NCBI GenBank assembly: GCA_018266255.1 | Contig: JAFEAT010000007.1 | Span: 427,858 to 491,857, forward strand | Length of the DNA stretch: 64,000 nucleotides | Source of the DNA: Cyanobacteria bacterium SZAS-4 | GTDB lineage: Bacteria; Cyanobacteriota; Vampirovibrionia; Obscuribacterales; Obscuribacteraceae | Direction of reading: 5' to 3' | Shown here: piece after piece, positions 54,286 to 63,617 of the stretch | Numbering within the stretch: the first letter of the stretch is position 1 | Layout of the letters: each line of letters begins with the position of its first letter | Notes under the pieces: generated by a model | Told to the model about the DNA's origin: nothing | The model's database searches: none | The model's input: the letters and a program-made list of their open reading frames with translations, nothing else | Position numbers and translations under genes: made by a program

Positions 54286-56088
54286 CTATTTGTACTTTAG
54301 TTCACCATTTCTCAAAAGCATATCTGGTTGATCGAATGCCACCATCGGTATGGTCGGTTGCGCTGCTATTGCTCGCTTCTTGAACGAAGCCGCTCGCTCA
54401 CTTAGCCTGTGGGAGATGAGGATTTCGTAGGCGCGACCCGTCATCGAAGGGTCGTTATACGAGAATTGCTCCATGCAATTTAGATATGGAACGAATTCGG
54501 ATTTAGACAACTCACCACTGGTACGGTCATCCAAATACTGGAGCATCGCACGCTGAGCAAGCGAGTGCGGGCTTGTCGCAATTCCGTTTTGAAAAACGAT
54601 CTGGGCATCGTTGTTCGGCACATCCGACATCGGAGTTGTCTTTTTCTGGCATTGGATCAAAAGCTTTTCTCGCACAGAAGCTGGATCGAACAAAGCCAGC
54701 CGACAAAGGAAGCCCAATCCAAAGTCGGGATTGGACAAGTTTGCATGGAGAATTTTTGTCACCTTGGGCACCGGAAACGCAAGCAGTGCGAGCGCTGCGG
54801 TGCCTCGAACTTTGGCATCTCTATCCGCGAGCAGCTTTTCGAGTTGCGGAAGGGATGCGTCGCTCTTAGTGACTGCGGCAGTAAAAGCTGCTGCCTGGCG
54901 AACTGATGGCTCCATGTCATGCATTGCTTTGTCTCTTGCTGCTGCAGAAATTTTATCCGGATAATCGGCGCTCAAATAAATTGCAGCAGCACGGATAGCA
55001 GGTTCCTTAGCCGCTAACCAACCAGGTAATTCCGCCGAAATCATGGATGCAAGCCTTGGATCTGTTTGACAAAGTCCAAGCGCAGAAATTGCTTTCGCAC
55101 GGATTTCCGAATCATACCTAACTTCCGAGTTATGCTTAATTTCTGAGTCATGCTTAGCATCTGCTACTCGAATTAGAAACGGCACCGCAGCCACAACAGC
55201 GGTATTGTTGGTGGTGCCAAAGTCAGCCCAACTACCCATCGGTTTGTCAGCCTTTGACCATAAATATCGCATCCTTCGACTATCGTCGAAATACGGACTG
55301 GTAGCTCCTACTGACTGGATCAAGTCAGATAAAAACTTATCCGAATTGAGCGCTGCTACAGGCGAGCTCGTGGAGAACAATAAGTCGAGGACAGATTTGC
55401 GTGAGAAGTCATCGGAGCCATCAAATGTTAAAGTCTTGTCGGCTGAAAGATTCAAGAGAGTTTGAGCACCGTAAGTAGAAATGCTCGCATTTTTATCATG
55501 AAGTTGCTTTGTCAGTTCATTCCAGATCGTCTGGTTTAGAGTTGCACTGCCCTTGATAGGCGCATCGTCAGCCGCGTGAATAAAGCCTTCCCAGGGACGC
55601 ATCGTATAGTTCTGGACTGTTTGGATGAATGCATCTTTCACATCCATTTTTTTAGCAAAGATGATGTAGCACCGCTGCGGTTCCAATTTAAAATGCGCAT
55701 CGTTTTCAGGTCCACAGTTGATCCACGCCTTCGGCGCATCTTTAGCAGGAACATCCGATCGATAAATGAAGTCAACGACGGTCGGCACAGAAGTGCCCTT
55801 CAGCACTGATACCACATTCAATCTTGCGTGGTAAGTCGCCCAGAATTGCGACCTCAGCGGTACTACCTTCGCCCACTCGAGAGGCTGCACGGAAATAACC
55901 TTGACCTTGAGCACGACAGTCGACTCATCGGCCAATTTGGCAATCTTCGCGGGATAAGGCATTATCGTGGCAAAAGCCCTCTCACAAATTGCGCCCGGCA
56001 AAATCGCCAATCCAAGTGCACAAACCCCTGCACTAATCCCTGCACAAACCGCTGCAATGACAGTAGCCTTGCGCTTCTTGCCCGACAT
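54286..56088 (-). CDS. Secreted or membrane-anchored HEAT-repeat-like protein
   Basis: A 600-residue protein from an ATG with GGGAG at a 6-nt spacing. An N-terminal hydrophobic segment (about 10-35) is a signal anchor. Residues 35-160 look like a beta-rich domain ending in the RCYIIFAKK strand. From about 270 on are HEAT/Armadillo-like helical repeats (RAAAIYLSADYPDKISAAARDKAM, SVRQAAAFTAAV, KVRGTAALALLAF). HEAT repeats scaffold proteins. Its role is unknown. It is convergent with the lipoprotein gene; a weak AAATAGA/TCTATTT hairpin near 54268-54293 lies between the two ends. Confidence 0.68.
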   Translation of the reverse strand: MSGKKRKATVIAAVCAGISAGVCALGLAILPGAICERAFATIMPYPAKIAKLADESTVVLKVKVISVQPLEWAKVVPLRSQFWATYHARLNVVSVLKGTSVPTVVDFIYRSDVPAKDAPKAWINCGPENDAHFKLEPQRCYIIFAKKMDVKDAFIQTVQNYTMRPWEGFIHAADDAPIKGSATLNQTIWNELTKQLHDKNASISTYGAQTLLNLSADKTLTFDGSDDFSRKSVLDLLFSTSSPVAALNSDKFLSDLIQSVGATSPYFDDSRRMRYLWSKADKPMGSWADFGTTNNTAVVAAVPFLIRVADAKHDSEIKHNSEVRYDSEIRAKAISALGLCQTDPRLASMISAELPGWLAAKEPAIRAAAIYLSADYPDKISAAARDKAMHDMEPSVRQAAAFTAAVTKSDASLPQLEKLLADRDAKVRGTAALALLAFPVPKVTKILHANLSNPDFGLGFLCRLALFDPASVREKLLIQCQKKTTPMSDVPNNDAQIVFQNGIATSPHSLAQRAMLQYLDDRTSGELSKSEFVPYLNCMEQFSYNDPSMTGRAYEILISHRLSERAASFKKRAIAAQPTIPMVAFDQPDMLLRNGELKYK

Positions 56089-56145
56089 CTACGTCTCCCG
56101 ACGAATTGGTGATGAGACAATGATATGTGCTATTTCCGATTCGTA

Positions 56146-57405
56146 CTAGGACAAAACCCCTAGCTTCTTACCGACCTTTTGGAAAGCACTCAAGGCTCTA
56201 TCCAAATCTTTCAATTCATGAGCAGCGGAAATTTGCACTCTTAATCGAGCCTCACCACGAGGAACCACGGGATACCACAATCCGCGAACGTAGACTCCTT
56301 CAGGAAGCAGCTCGCGACTCATATCTTGCGCCGTAGAAGCTTCACCGACCATTACTGGAACAATCGGATGCTCGCCTTCCAAAATCGTGAAACCGAGGTT
56401 TTTAATCTCCTTGCGGAAATACGCGGTGTTGTCGTGCAGTTTCTGCACCAGACTATTGTCTTCGTCTAGCATCTTGATCACCTCGATCGATGCGCACACT
56501 ATCGGGGGTGGCAAAGTATTCGAGAAAGTATAAGGTCTGGATTTTTGTCTCATGTACTCGACGAGCTCTTTCTTTCCAGCGATAAATCCCCCAGCCGCCC
56601 CACCCAGCGCCTTGCCAAGCGTGCCGGTAATCACATCGATTTTGCCGTGCACTCCGCAGTGCTCCGGTGTGCCTCGTCCAGTTTTTCCGAGCACACCTGT
56701 GGCGTGTGATTCATCCACAAAAAGCAGATGATTATACTTTGCTGCCAGAGCAACAAAATCTTGCAGCTGGGCGTACTCACCTTCCATGCTGAAGACGCCA
56801 TCAGTAGCGATCACGCTCAATCGATAGTCCTTCGCTTCATCCTCTTGAATCCAGTCTGTCAGCTGCTTGAAGTCGTTATGTTTATACGCCCGCAAGTCAG
56901 TTGTTTTGGTCGCCTGTCGAGCCAATCTGATACCGTCAATGATGCTTGCGTGATTAAGAGCATCACTGTAAATCACATCTCGATATTCAGTTTGACCGAG
57001 GTCGCCTGACAAAAGTGCGGTGAAGAATGCTTCGTTAGCAGCAAAACAAGAAGAGTGCAGAATCGCAGCTTCAACGCCTAAAAACTTAGCGATTTGCTCT
57101 TCTAGCTCAACGTGGATTTTTTGAGTGCCGCAGAGGAATCTAACAGAGCCCATACCAAATCCGTAACGGTCCAGTCCGAGCTTCGCAGCTTCTCTGACGC
57201 GGGGATGATTAGCCAGCCCCAGGTAATTGTTTGACGCCAACATGACGACATTGTCGCCATGAACACTTACCGTTCCACCTTGCAGTCCGTCGATTGGAAC
57301 TTCGTATTTATAAGTCTTTGCTTCCTTCGCCTGCTCCAGTTCTTTGCCGAGCGAAGAGTATAGATCGCGAACACCGAGTTTGTGATTCTTCGATGAGGTA
57401 ACCAT
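56146..57405 (-). CDS. kbl: Glycine C-acetyltransferase (2-amino-3-ketobutyrate CoA ligase)
   Basis: A 419-residue PLP enzyme of the alpha-oxoamine synthase family, with AAGGGG ahead of its ATG. D231 and H234 ([12 protein letters not shown]) and Lys265 in [14 protein letters not shown], which forms the Schiff base, are present. It cleaves 2-amino-3-ketobutyrate with CoA to glycine and acetyl-CoA in the cytoplasm. A threonine dehydrogenase gene lies just upstream on the same strand, which fixes the role within the family (rather than biotin or haem synthesis). The N-terminus is about 20 residues longer than in E. coli Kbl. Confidence 0.93.
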   Translation of the reverse strand: MVTSSKNHKLGVRDLYSSLGKELEQAKEAKTYKYEVPIDGLQGGTVSVHGDNVVMLASNNYLGLANHPRVREAAKLGLDRYGFGMGSVRFLCGTQKIHVELEEQIAKFLGVEAAILHSSCFAANEAFFTALLSGDLGQTEYRDVIYSDALNHASIIDGIRLARQATKTTDLRAYKHNDFKQLTDWIQEDEAKDYRLSVIATDGVFSMEGEYAQLQDFVALAAKYNHLLFVDESHATGVLGKTGRGTPEHCGVHGKIDVITGTLGKALGGAAGGFIAGKKELVEYMRQKSRPYTFSNTLPPPIVCASIEVIKMLDEDNSLVQKLHDNTAYFRKEIKNLGFTILEGEHPIVPVMVGEASTAQDMSRELLPEGVYVRGLWYPVVPRGEARLRVQISAAHELKDLDRALSAFQKVGKKLGVLS

Positions 57406-57482
57406 TTTTAAGCCCCTTATTTATGGTCAGTCTTACGTTGTTGCCGTCGCTACTTAGTTGCAGATTTATGATTGTGGATTCG

Positions 57483-57546
57483 ATTGCGAATTTCCCATTG
57501 CGATTTCCCATTGCGATTTCCGATTGCGATTTCCCATTGCGCATTT
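57483..57546. repeat. 13-bp tandem repeat between tdh and kbl
   Basis: Units ATTGCGATTTCCC, with single-base variants, run from 57483 to 57546 in four to five copies. The array stops 2 bp before the stop codon of tdh (57549), on the 3' side of that gene. Confidence 0.88.
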
Positions 57547-57548
57547 AG

Positions 57549-58712
57549 TTACTTTTGTTTTCCATTAGGAGTAAACACAAGTTTCATTTCCTCACCACTG
57601 GCAAGCGCACCGAAAGCATCTTCGTATTCATCCAACGCATAATTCTTTGCGCTGATGATTTTGTCCAATTTGTTTTGCAAATCGAATCGGTCGCAACGCA
57701 GCATGCGCAACATGGTCTCCCAGGTGTCAAACATCTTGCGCCCGAATATTCCTTTCACAGTAACGCTCTTCCAAATCACCGCGTTGGCGATGTCAAAATT
57801 GGCCAGAGGCTTGCGTGCGATACCGAGCAAAATGACAGTGCCACCATTGCGTACAATTTTGAAAGCATCAGTGTATGCCGCTGGTGAACCTGACATTTCC
57901 AATACGATATCGACGCCATTGGCACCGATCTCATGTTTCTCGACTGATTTGTATAGCGGCTCGGACCCCTTCGTCACATCAAAGCAATCATCTGCACCGA
58001 ACTCTCTTGCTAGAGCGAACCTGCGGTCCACGTCAGCAGCTTCAGTTAAATAGATGCGTGAGGCTCCATAATCGCGACACAAAAATGTTGCCATCAATCC
58101 GAGTGGACCAGCGCCTAGAATAGCCACGGATTTTCCGCGCACATCAGCTTCGTGCACGGTATGAACTGCGTTTCCAAACGCGTCTAACAAAGCACCAATG
58201 CGCTTTGGAATTCGGGATTGGTCGCCATCTTTGCCCAACAAAATCACGTTTTTGTACGGCACTGAAACACTCTCAGCAAAACATCCGTCAAGATGAACGC
58301 CTTTGACTCGCACTTGTGTACAAATATGTTCGTTGCCGGTACGGCACAACATGCAATGGCCGCAAGACAGATGCATTTCCGCAGTGACGTAATCGCCGGG
58401 CTCAATCAATAGATGTTCCGGCACATCGCGCCAGTGGTCGCGTCCTACACCAGCACCGACTTTCTCGACGATGCCGCAGAATTCGTGACCGACAACGATT
58501 GGTTTGTATCCGGAACCGTTGGTGATGTATCGCTGCATCTCATTGCGAATGCCTTCATTATTGGCGCTGCTGTAGATGCTTTTATCAGTTCCGCAAACTG
58601 CCGTTGCAAGCACTTTGATTTTGACATCGTCGAAACCCAGCTCTGGCTCTGGAACATCCGTGCGCAAAGTCATTCCGTCTTTAGTCACATCTTCTTTCAC
58701 AAGACACTTCAT
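57549..58712 (-). CDS. tdh: L-threonine 3-dehydrogenase, zinc alcohol dehydrogenase family
   Basis: A 387-residue medium-chain dehydrogenase. Cys40 (AVCGTDKS), His76-Glu77 (GHEFCG) bind the catalytic zinc and C117, C120, C123, C131 bind the structural zinc. The NAD-binding strand is AILGAGPLGLMAT. It oxidises L-threonine to 2-amino-3-ketobutyrate, the substrate of the following kbl product, so the two form a threonine-to-glycine route. Family-level evidence alone would also allow a related sugar-alcohol dehydrogenase; adjacency to kbl supports Tdh. It is about 40 residues longer than E. coli Tdh, mostly by an insert after the catalytic Cys. Confidence 0.85.
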   Translation of the reverse strand: MKCLVKEDVTKDGMTLRTDVPEPELGFDDVKIKVLATAVCGTDKSIYSSANNEGIRNEMQRYITNGSGYKPIVVGHEFCGIVEKVGAGVGRDHWRDVPEHLLIEPGDYVTAEMHLSCGHCMLCRTGNEHICTQVRVKGVHLDGCFAESVSVPYKNVILLGKDGDQSRIPKRIGALLDAFGNAVHTVHEADVRGKSVAILGAGPLGLMATFLCRDYGASRIYLTEAADVDRRFALAREFGADDCFDVTKGSEPLYKSVEKHEIGANGVDIVLEMSGSPAAYTDAFKIVRNGGTVILLGIARKPLANFDIANAVIWKSVTVKGIFGRKMFDTWETMLRMLRCDRFDLQNKLDKIISAKNYALDEYEDAFGALASGEEMKLVFTPNGKQK

Positions 58713-59106
58713 GTGGTTCCGCGTGGGCTCCTTTTTTTGAGTGTTCGGCTAACTGAGCGGCTCGTGCCGCATAGCGTTGAAAAACTGTACCGAACCACCC
58801 ACTTATATACAAGGGAAAGCGCGTGCCGGCTTACTTGCGGAATTGTTAAGGCTAGTAACAGCGATACACACTGAAACATAGTGCTGGACTGTCAAAATAT
58901 ACAAGTTTAGTCATTCTCAATTTTTCCTAAGCAATCAAAACCGGCGACCCATCTCACTTTAAGCTCGATCCCAGACAAAATACGAATCTCGATGATAGCC
59001 GAAAGATATCGTCAATTAGCGTTTGTTTAGTTGCCAAGTTTTCTCAGGCTGTTAGATTACTGGGGTGGCACTAAACAATTTCTTTATATTCTGGGAGCAC
59101 CTGGCG
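58713..59106. other. Divergent intergenic region
   Basis: About 390 bp between tdh and the small gene at 59107. A promoter-like pair at 59031-59058 is listed separately. Nothing else was recognised. Confidence 0.45.
59031..59058 (+). promoter_or_regulatory. Possible sigma-70-like promoter
   Basis: TTGCCA (59031-59036) and TAGATT (59053-59058) with a 16-nt spacer, 48 bp upstream of the ATG at 59107. A motif match only. Confidence 0.35.
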
Positions 59107-59442
59107 ATGAACTTTGAACCAACCAATGAAATGAACTTCGACCCTATCGTTTATAAACCTGCTGCGGACATCGTCGCGGCATTCGTCGCGGAAGCCTCGA
59201 TCGTTCGGACGATCGTGCAAGGAAGCGGCGGACCGGATAACGCCGAAATCACCGAAACCGGACTTCGCTTTGTGCGCCATCTGATGGCGACTTCAAGGAC
59301 GATGAAATTTGGCTTCATGCCTAACTTCAAAGATATGGATGCAATTCGAGAAGTCGCTCGCGACTTTATTGCAAAATGCGGTGGTGCCACACACGCACTG
59401 CAAACAATGTACAACGTCATTCAGGTTGCCGAAGCCAACTAA
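59107..59442 (+). CDS. Small protein of unknown function
   Basis: 111 residues from the ATG at 59107, which has GGGAG at a 9-nt spacing; a GTG at 59065 has no such site. The protein is mostly helical with an alternating polar pattern (AADIVAAFVAEASIVRTIVQG, DAIREVARDFIAKCGG), no signal peptide and no recognised family. It has its own promoter-like sequence and a terminator after it, so it is probably a single-gene unit. Confidence 0.68.
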   Translation: MNFEPTNEMNFDPIVYKPAADIVAAFVAEASIVRTIVQGSGGPDNAEITETGLRFVRHLMATSRTMKFGFMPNFKDMDAIREVARDFIAKCGGATHALQTMYNVIQVAEAN

Positions 59443-59531
59443 CGGTGTATGAGTTATCGCAGATGTGCGAATGATCGCAGGACTCTGACCAACAGATGAT
59501 TCGGCGAACTCTCTCAAAGTATAAAAGAAAC

Positions 59532-59563
59532 AAAGCCCCGCAAAATTGCGAGGCTTTTTGTTT
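59532..59563 (+). terminator. Rho-independent terminator
   Basis: AAAGCC and CGC pair with GCG and GGCTTT (one C-A mismatch between the two stem parts) around an AAAATT loop, followed by TTTTTGTTT. It ends the transcript of the small gene at 59107-59442. The only textbook terminator seen in this window. Confidence 0.85.
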
Positions 59564-59570
59564 CGCCTAG

Positions 59571-59672
59571 TTCGTTGGATCGTTTGATAGATCGTTGGGT
59601 CGTTTGATTAGATCGTTGGATCATTATAATTTAGATCATCGGATCGTTCGATTAGATCGCTGGATCGACTTC
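59571..59672. repeat. 21-bp degenerate tandem repeat running into fabV
   Basis: About five copies of a unit like ATCGTTGGATCGTTTGAT(T)AG with scattered changes. The last copies cover the stop codon of fabV (59652) and its last codons (Val-Asp-Pro-Ala-Ile). Like the 21-bp array at 4359, it crosses a gene's 3' end. Confidence 0.82.
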
Positions 59673-60854
59673 CTTGTCGTAGTCCACTCCGGACAAACCG
59701 AAACCAAACAGCTTCAGAAACTCGGTTTTGTAACCTTCGAAATCAGAAATCTCATTCAGATTTTCAGTCGTCACTTTATCCCACAGAGCCTGCACTTTCG
59801 ATTGAGTGGCGGGATCCATTTCCCAGTCGTCAATGCGGATTCGACCTTCACTATCCAAATGTGGACGGTTACCGTTGTACAACTGCGTTGCGAAAAGTCG
59901 ATACATTTGTTCGATGCAACCTTCATGTGATTTCGACTCTTTCATGACTTTGTACAAAAGCGAAATGTATAGAGGTACAACAGGAATGGCAGAACTTGCT
60001 TGCGTAACCAAAGCTTTGTTGATCGACACATAAGCCTTACCGTGAACGCCAGCCAATTCGTTGGTGATGTCTTTAGCGGCGATTTCGACATCCTTTTTAG
60101 CTCTACCAATGGTGCCATCACGATAAATCGGCCAGGTCACCTCGGGTCCAATGTATGAATACGCGACAGTGACAACGCCGTCAGCAAGGGCATCCGCCTT
60201 CTTCAAAGCGTCAATCCACAAGCGCCAATCGTCACCACCCATGACTTCGACAGTGTCGCTCATTTCCTGTTCGTTAGCAGGTTCGATGCTGATATTTTTG
60301 ACGATGGATTTGTCTGTATCCAACGTCTTATTTGTGAAAACACTGCCTACAGGCTTAAGAACGGATCTAAAGACAGTTCCGGATTTTGGATGCGAGCGAA
60401 CAGGTGAGGCAAGGCTATAGACAACCAGGTCGACCTTGCCGCCCATTTCTTTGATAGCTTGGATTGCTTGTTCCTTAACGCCATCAGAGAAGGCGTCGCC
60501 ATTAATGTTCTTCGCATAGAGACCAGCAGCTTTAGCAGCCTTTTCAAATGCGATCGAGTTATACCAACCAGCAGTGGCAGGCTTGCCGTTCTCGCTTGGC
60601 TTCTCGAAGAAAACACCGATAGTATCAGCCTTGCCCGCAAACGCCGCAGTTATGCGAGAAGCTAATCCATAGCCGGTCGAGGCGCCAATTACTAGAACCT
60701 TCTTTGGCGTGCCCTGAATAAGTCCTTGCTTTTGCACATAATCAATTTGTTCTTGAACATGCGCAGCACAACCAGTTGGATGCGAGGTTATACAAATGAA
60801 ACCACGGATCCTCGGCTTAATTACAATTGCACTCTTTTCTTCGGTCGTACTCAT
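59652..60854 (-). CDS. fabV: Trans-2-enoyl-CoA/ACP reductase
   Basis: A 400-residue protein of the expected length. The family N-terminus (IIKPRIRGFICITSHPTGC) and the NADH-binding VLVIGASTGYGL are present. Tyr244-x8-Lys253 (YRDGTIGRAK) is the FabV catalytic signature, which differs from the YxxMxxxK/Yx6K of FabI/FabL. It reduces trans-2-enoyl thioesters at the end of each fatty-acid elongation cycle, in the cytoplasm, and is triclosan-resistant in other bacteria. Monocistronic by context. Its stop codon lies within a tandem repeat. Confidence 0.95.
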   Translation of the reverse strand: MSTTEEKSAIVIKPRIRGFICITSHPTGCAAHVQEQIDYVQKQGLIQGTPKKVLVIGASTGYGLASRITAAFAGKADTIGVFFEKPSENGKPATAGWYNSIAFEKAAKAAGLYAKNINGDAFSDGVKEQAIQAIKEMGGKVDLVVYSLASPVRSHPKSGTVFRSVLKPVGSVFTNKTLDTDKSIVKNISIEPANEQEMSDTVEVMGGDDWRLWIDALKKADALADGVVTVAYSYIGPEVTWPIYRDGTIGRAKKDVEIAAKDITNELAGVHGKAYVSINKALVTQASSAIPVVPLYISLLYKVMKESKSHEGCIEQMYRLFATQLYNGNRPHLDSEGRIRIDDWEMDPATQSKVQALWDKVTTENLNEISDFEGYKTEFLKLFGFGLSGVDYDKEVDPAI

Positions 60855-61045
60855 AAGTCTTTCTCTCTTGTTGGGAATTATTCAATCTTCTGGGAAGTAA
60901 TATTTCAGGACTCGGTCAATTTTGTGGGAAGCAGTCAATCTCTTTAGAAAGTGTTTGCGCTCTTAGAAAAATTTGTTTATCGATTTCAGATTTGTTTTTC
61001 AAACCGACATTCGTTGAAACAGGGCACCAGATTTGGTGCAACAGA

Positions 61046-61519
61046 CTATTTGTACTTAGGACCTTTCTTAGCGATCTTGACTAGTTTGGCTTTATATTGC
61101 GCAGCAGGAGCGTATCCAAAAATTCTGCCAATAACCTTGCCGTTGGGGGCGAAAACAAGACCGGTTGGATAAGCTGACACATCGTTTTTCTCGGCCGTGC
61201 GCTGCCCTTCACCATGATCTTCAGCATCCAGTTTGACTGGAATAAAGTGCTCGTTTAAATACTGCATGAATTCAGGATCGGCAAAAGTTGTTTTGTCGAG
61301 CTGCTTGCACCATCCACACCAGCTTGTATAAAAGTCTGCAAGCACCAACTTGTGACTCTTCTCAGCCTGATCGAGACTCTCGCTAAAATTGGTGCTCCAA
61401 CCGCTGGGAGTTTCCGTTGCAGCAGCGGCTTCAGCATCATCTGCAACAGCTGCTATGTTGAACTGACTCGCAACCGCCAAAACAGTCAACATGCGAAAAG
61501 TTATTTGAGCAAATTTCAT
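61046..61519 (-). CDS. Secreted thioredoxin-fold protein
   Basis: A 157-residue protein with a signal peptide (about 1-26, cleavage near AVADDAEA). DFYTSWCGWCKQLDKTTF has the thioredoxin-like CxxC (CGWC) active site, and SAYPTGLVFAPNGKVIGRIFGY has the cis-Pro-like YPT segment. It resembles the thioredoxin_7/DsbD-gamma group, which handles disulfides or reductant in the envelope. The partner is unknown. Confidence 0.88.
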   Translation of the reverse strand: MKFAQITFRMLTVLAVASQFNIAAVADDAEAAAATETPSGWSTNFSESLDQAEKSHKLVLADFYTSWCGWCKQLDKTTFADPEFMQYLNEHFIPVKLDAEDHGEGQRTAEKNDVSAYPTGLVFAPNGKVIGRIFGYAPAAQYKAKLVKIAKKGPKYK

Positions 61520-61580
61520 TTCAATCTCTTATGGATGGATGGGTTGAGCCCGTCATTCTAATACAAGTGACTCGATTGGG

Positions 61581-63398
61581 CTATTTTTCTGGCGTAAGGA
61601 TCATCTCTTCTCGAATGATTTTGATCGGCGGATAACCAGTGCTCAGGAACTTATCGTGAAAGTCTCGCAAGGTGAACTGGTCGCCTTTTAATTTTTTGTA
61701 GTCGTCTCTCAGCGCCAAAATGTCGAGCTTACCCAGTGTGTAAACAAGGTAGGTGGGATCAGATGTGCCTCGCTTGGCTTCACGTTCGGCATTCGCCTTT
61801 TCTTGATATCCCTGTTCCATAAAGAACTTGATGCCGTCTTGCAAAGACATACCTTTCGTGTGCATCTTCAACCCGACGATGTAACGACAATTTCGCAGTA
61901 ATGCATCATGCAGTTGCACCAACTTCAACTTCTTATCGCCTTTGTTGAAGCCCTCATCCAATAGCATCTGCTCGCAATAGTGAGCCCATCCTTCGTCGGT
62001 TAAACCGGAGCCGATAAGTTTTCTGACCTTGGTTGGTGCCGTTTGTTTAACATGTAGATACATGACAAAGTGACCGGGATAAGCTTCATGAATACTGGTG
62101 CAAAGCAAGTCGCAATTACTGAAACTTCTCATGTGCTCCTCGACATGAGCTGGTGTCCAGTCGGGCTCTGGCAGCGTCACGTAATAGAAAGACTGCATTG
62201 CTTTCTTCTCGAATGGACCCGGCACATCCATAGAAGCAAACGTGAGCGCACGCATGAACGATGGAGACTCAGCCACTTGTGGTCGTTCGGGCGACGCAAT
62301 GCTGACAATTTTTTGTTCGACACAGAATTTACGAATTCGCTCAAGCAAGTTGCGAATGTCAGTCAACAACTGAGCCGGTTTCGGATGCTCTTTGGCCAAA
62401 TCTTCATAACATTTTTGCGGAGATTTGCTTGCATCGATCTCCTTCGCTAAAGCAACAAACTCAGTCTGCAAGCGCTTCAGCTCCTTCTCTCCACGCACCA
62501 GAAGAGAATCAATCGGTTCGTCGACCATCTCCTCGTACAAAAGCTTTTTCTTGTACGCATCCTCGCCATAAGCAAAATTGCCTTTGCAAGCATCTTTCGC
62601 GATCAGTTCCTGCAAAAAAGTTTGATAGTTCTTCAGAGCAAGCGTGCAGTCTTTTGTGGTATCAGCCAACTGACTCTGCAACGCCTGGTCCTTCACGCCT
62701 TTGAAGGCTGTGGGCACCGAATTTTGAAACAAATCGATTGCACCAGGCAGTTGCTCGACTGCAATTTCCGCGTAAACCTTCGGCATTTGTTTTGGATCTA
62801 TATTCTGCTTGGCAAACTCAAGCGCCTGTGGAACCAGCTTCTCGCGAGCGATTACAGCTTTCATACGCGTCTGCACGGGCGCAAAATCGCGTTTGACCAG
62901 ATTGAAGATGCTGGAGCTGACGCCGCTCGAATAGAGATCGGGATCCTTTTGCCAGAGATGAAGCTCGTCGTAACTGAGCAACTCGTTGTTAATATGACCC
63001 AGCAGAATTTCGCGATCGTGACGAAGAGTTCGGGACAAAGTTTGCGGGTCAAGCGCAACTATGACATCGCGATAGCTCTTCAAACCAGCAATTCTGGCGG
63101 CAACAAACTCAGCAGAATAATTCTCCAGCTCAGTGTCGTGCTCATGCACGCCTGACTGAGTCGCGAAACTCGGATCGAGTTTGAACATGTCGTCGAAATA
63201 AGAGTCAGCAATCATGCTGAAATTTTGATCACCAGTCAGCCCAGCTTTTGGCTGAGGAGCCAGGATTACAGGCGGTTTACTTTTCACCTCGACCGCGCTG
63301 ACCGGCTTCAGATTGAGAAAGACCGGGCCGGTGGCAAGCACTAACAGAAGAGACAAAGCCTTTACAACGCCCTGTTTTCGCCACTTCTTCATTGCCAT
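61581..63398 (-). CDS. DUF885 family predicted metallopeptidase
   Basis: A 605-residue protein with an N-terminal signal segment (about 12-30). His437-Glu438-Ala-Tyr-Pro-Gly-His443 is the HExxxGH-like motif conserved in DUF885, thought to bind zinc as in gluzincin peptidases. The first 250 residues hold the family's FATQSGVHEHD and AYDELHLWQ-type segments. It is probably an exported carboxypeptidase or dipeptidase. Substrate not known. It lies just upstream of the thioredoxin-like gene on the same strand, with about 60 bp between. Confidence 0.88.
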   Translation of the reverse strand: MAMKKWRKQGVVKALSLLLVLATGPVFLNLKPVSAVEVKSKPPVILAPQPKAGLTGDQNFSMIADSYFDDMFKLDPSFATQSGVHEHDTELENYSAEFVAARIAGLKSYRDVIVALDPQTLSRTLRHDREILLGHINNELLSYDELHLWQKDPDLYSSGVSSSIFNLVKRDFAPVQTRMKAVIAREKLVPQALEFAKQNIDPKQMPKVYAEIAVEQLPGAIDLFQNSVPTAFKGVKDQALQSQLADTTKDCTLALKNYQTFLQELIAKDACKGNFAYGEDAYKKKLLYEEMVDEPIDSLLVRGEKELKRLQTEFVALAKEIDASKSPQKCYEDLAKEHPKPAQLLTDIRNLLERIRKFCVEQKIVSIASPERPQVAESPSFMRALTFASMDVPGPFEKKAMQSFYYVTLPEPDWTPAHVEEHMRSFSNCDLLCTSIHEAYPGHFVMYLHVKQTAPTKVRKLIGSGLTDEGWAHYCEQMLLDEGFNKGDKKLKLVQLHDALLRNCRYIVGLKMHTKGMSLQDGIKFFMEQGYQEKANAEREAKRGTSDPTYLVYTLGKLDILALRDDYKKLKGDQFTLRDFHDKFLSTGYPPIKIIREEMILTPEK

Positions 63399-63617
63399 TT
63401 TCCTCTTAGCTGCGTTTCATTCCCGAGGTTAGGAATCATACGCTGCGCAGGGTGTTGAAAACCTTATGACATCAAAAACAAAGAAAGCATTACGGAATTG
63501 GCTCAATCGCCGATTAGCGCGTCAAATAGCAAAATTCTCAGAGCTGAGAACTCGCGTAACAAATCCGAGATTCGGCGAACAATATATGTAATATTGAACT
63601 GGGAGCTCAGGAGAGTT

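Noticed and set aside
54268..54293. AAATAGA/TCTATTT hairpin as a bidirectional terminator
   Set aside because: The stem is only 7 bp and AT-rich with a 12-nt loop, so it is too weak to claim; mentioned only in the neighbouring gene entry.
57308..57544. Minus-strand ORF across the 13-bp repeat before kbl
   Set aside because: Its first part is translated repeat, and it overlaps the start of kbl in another frame.
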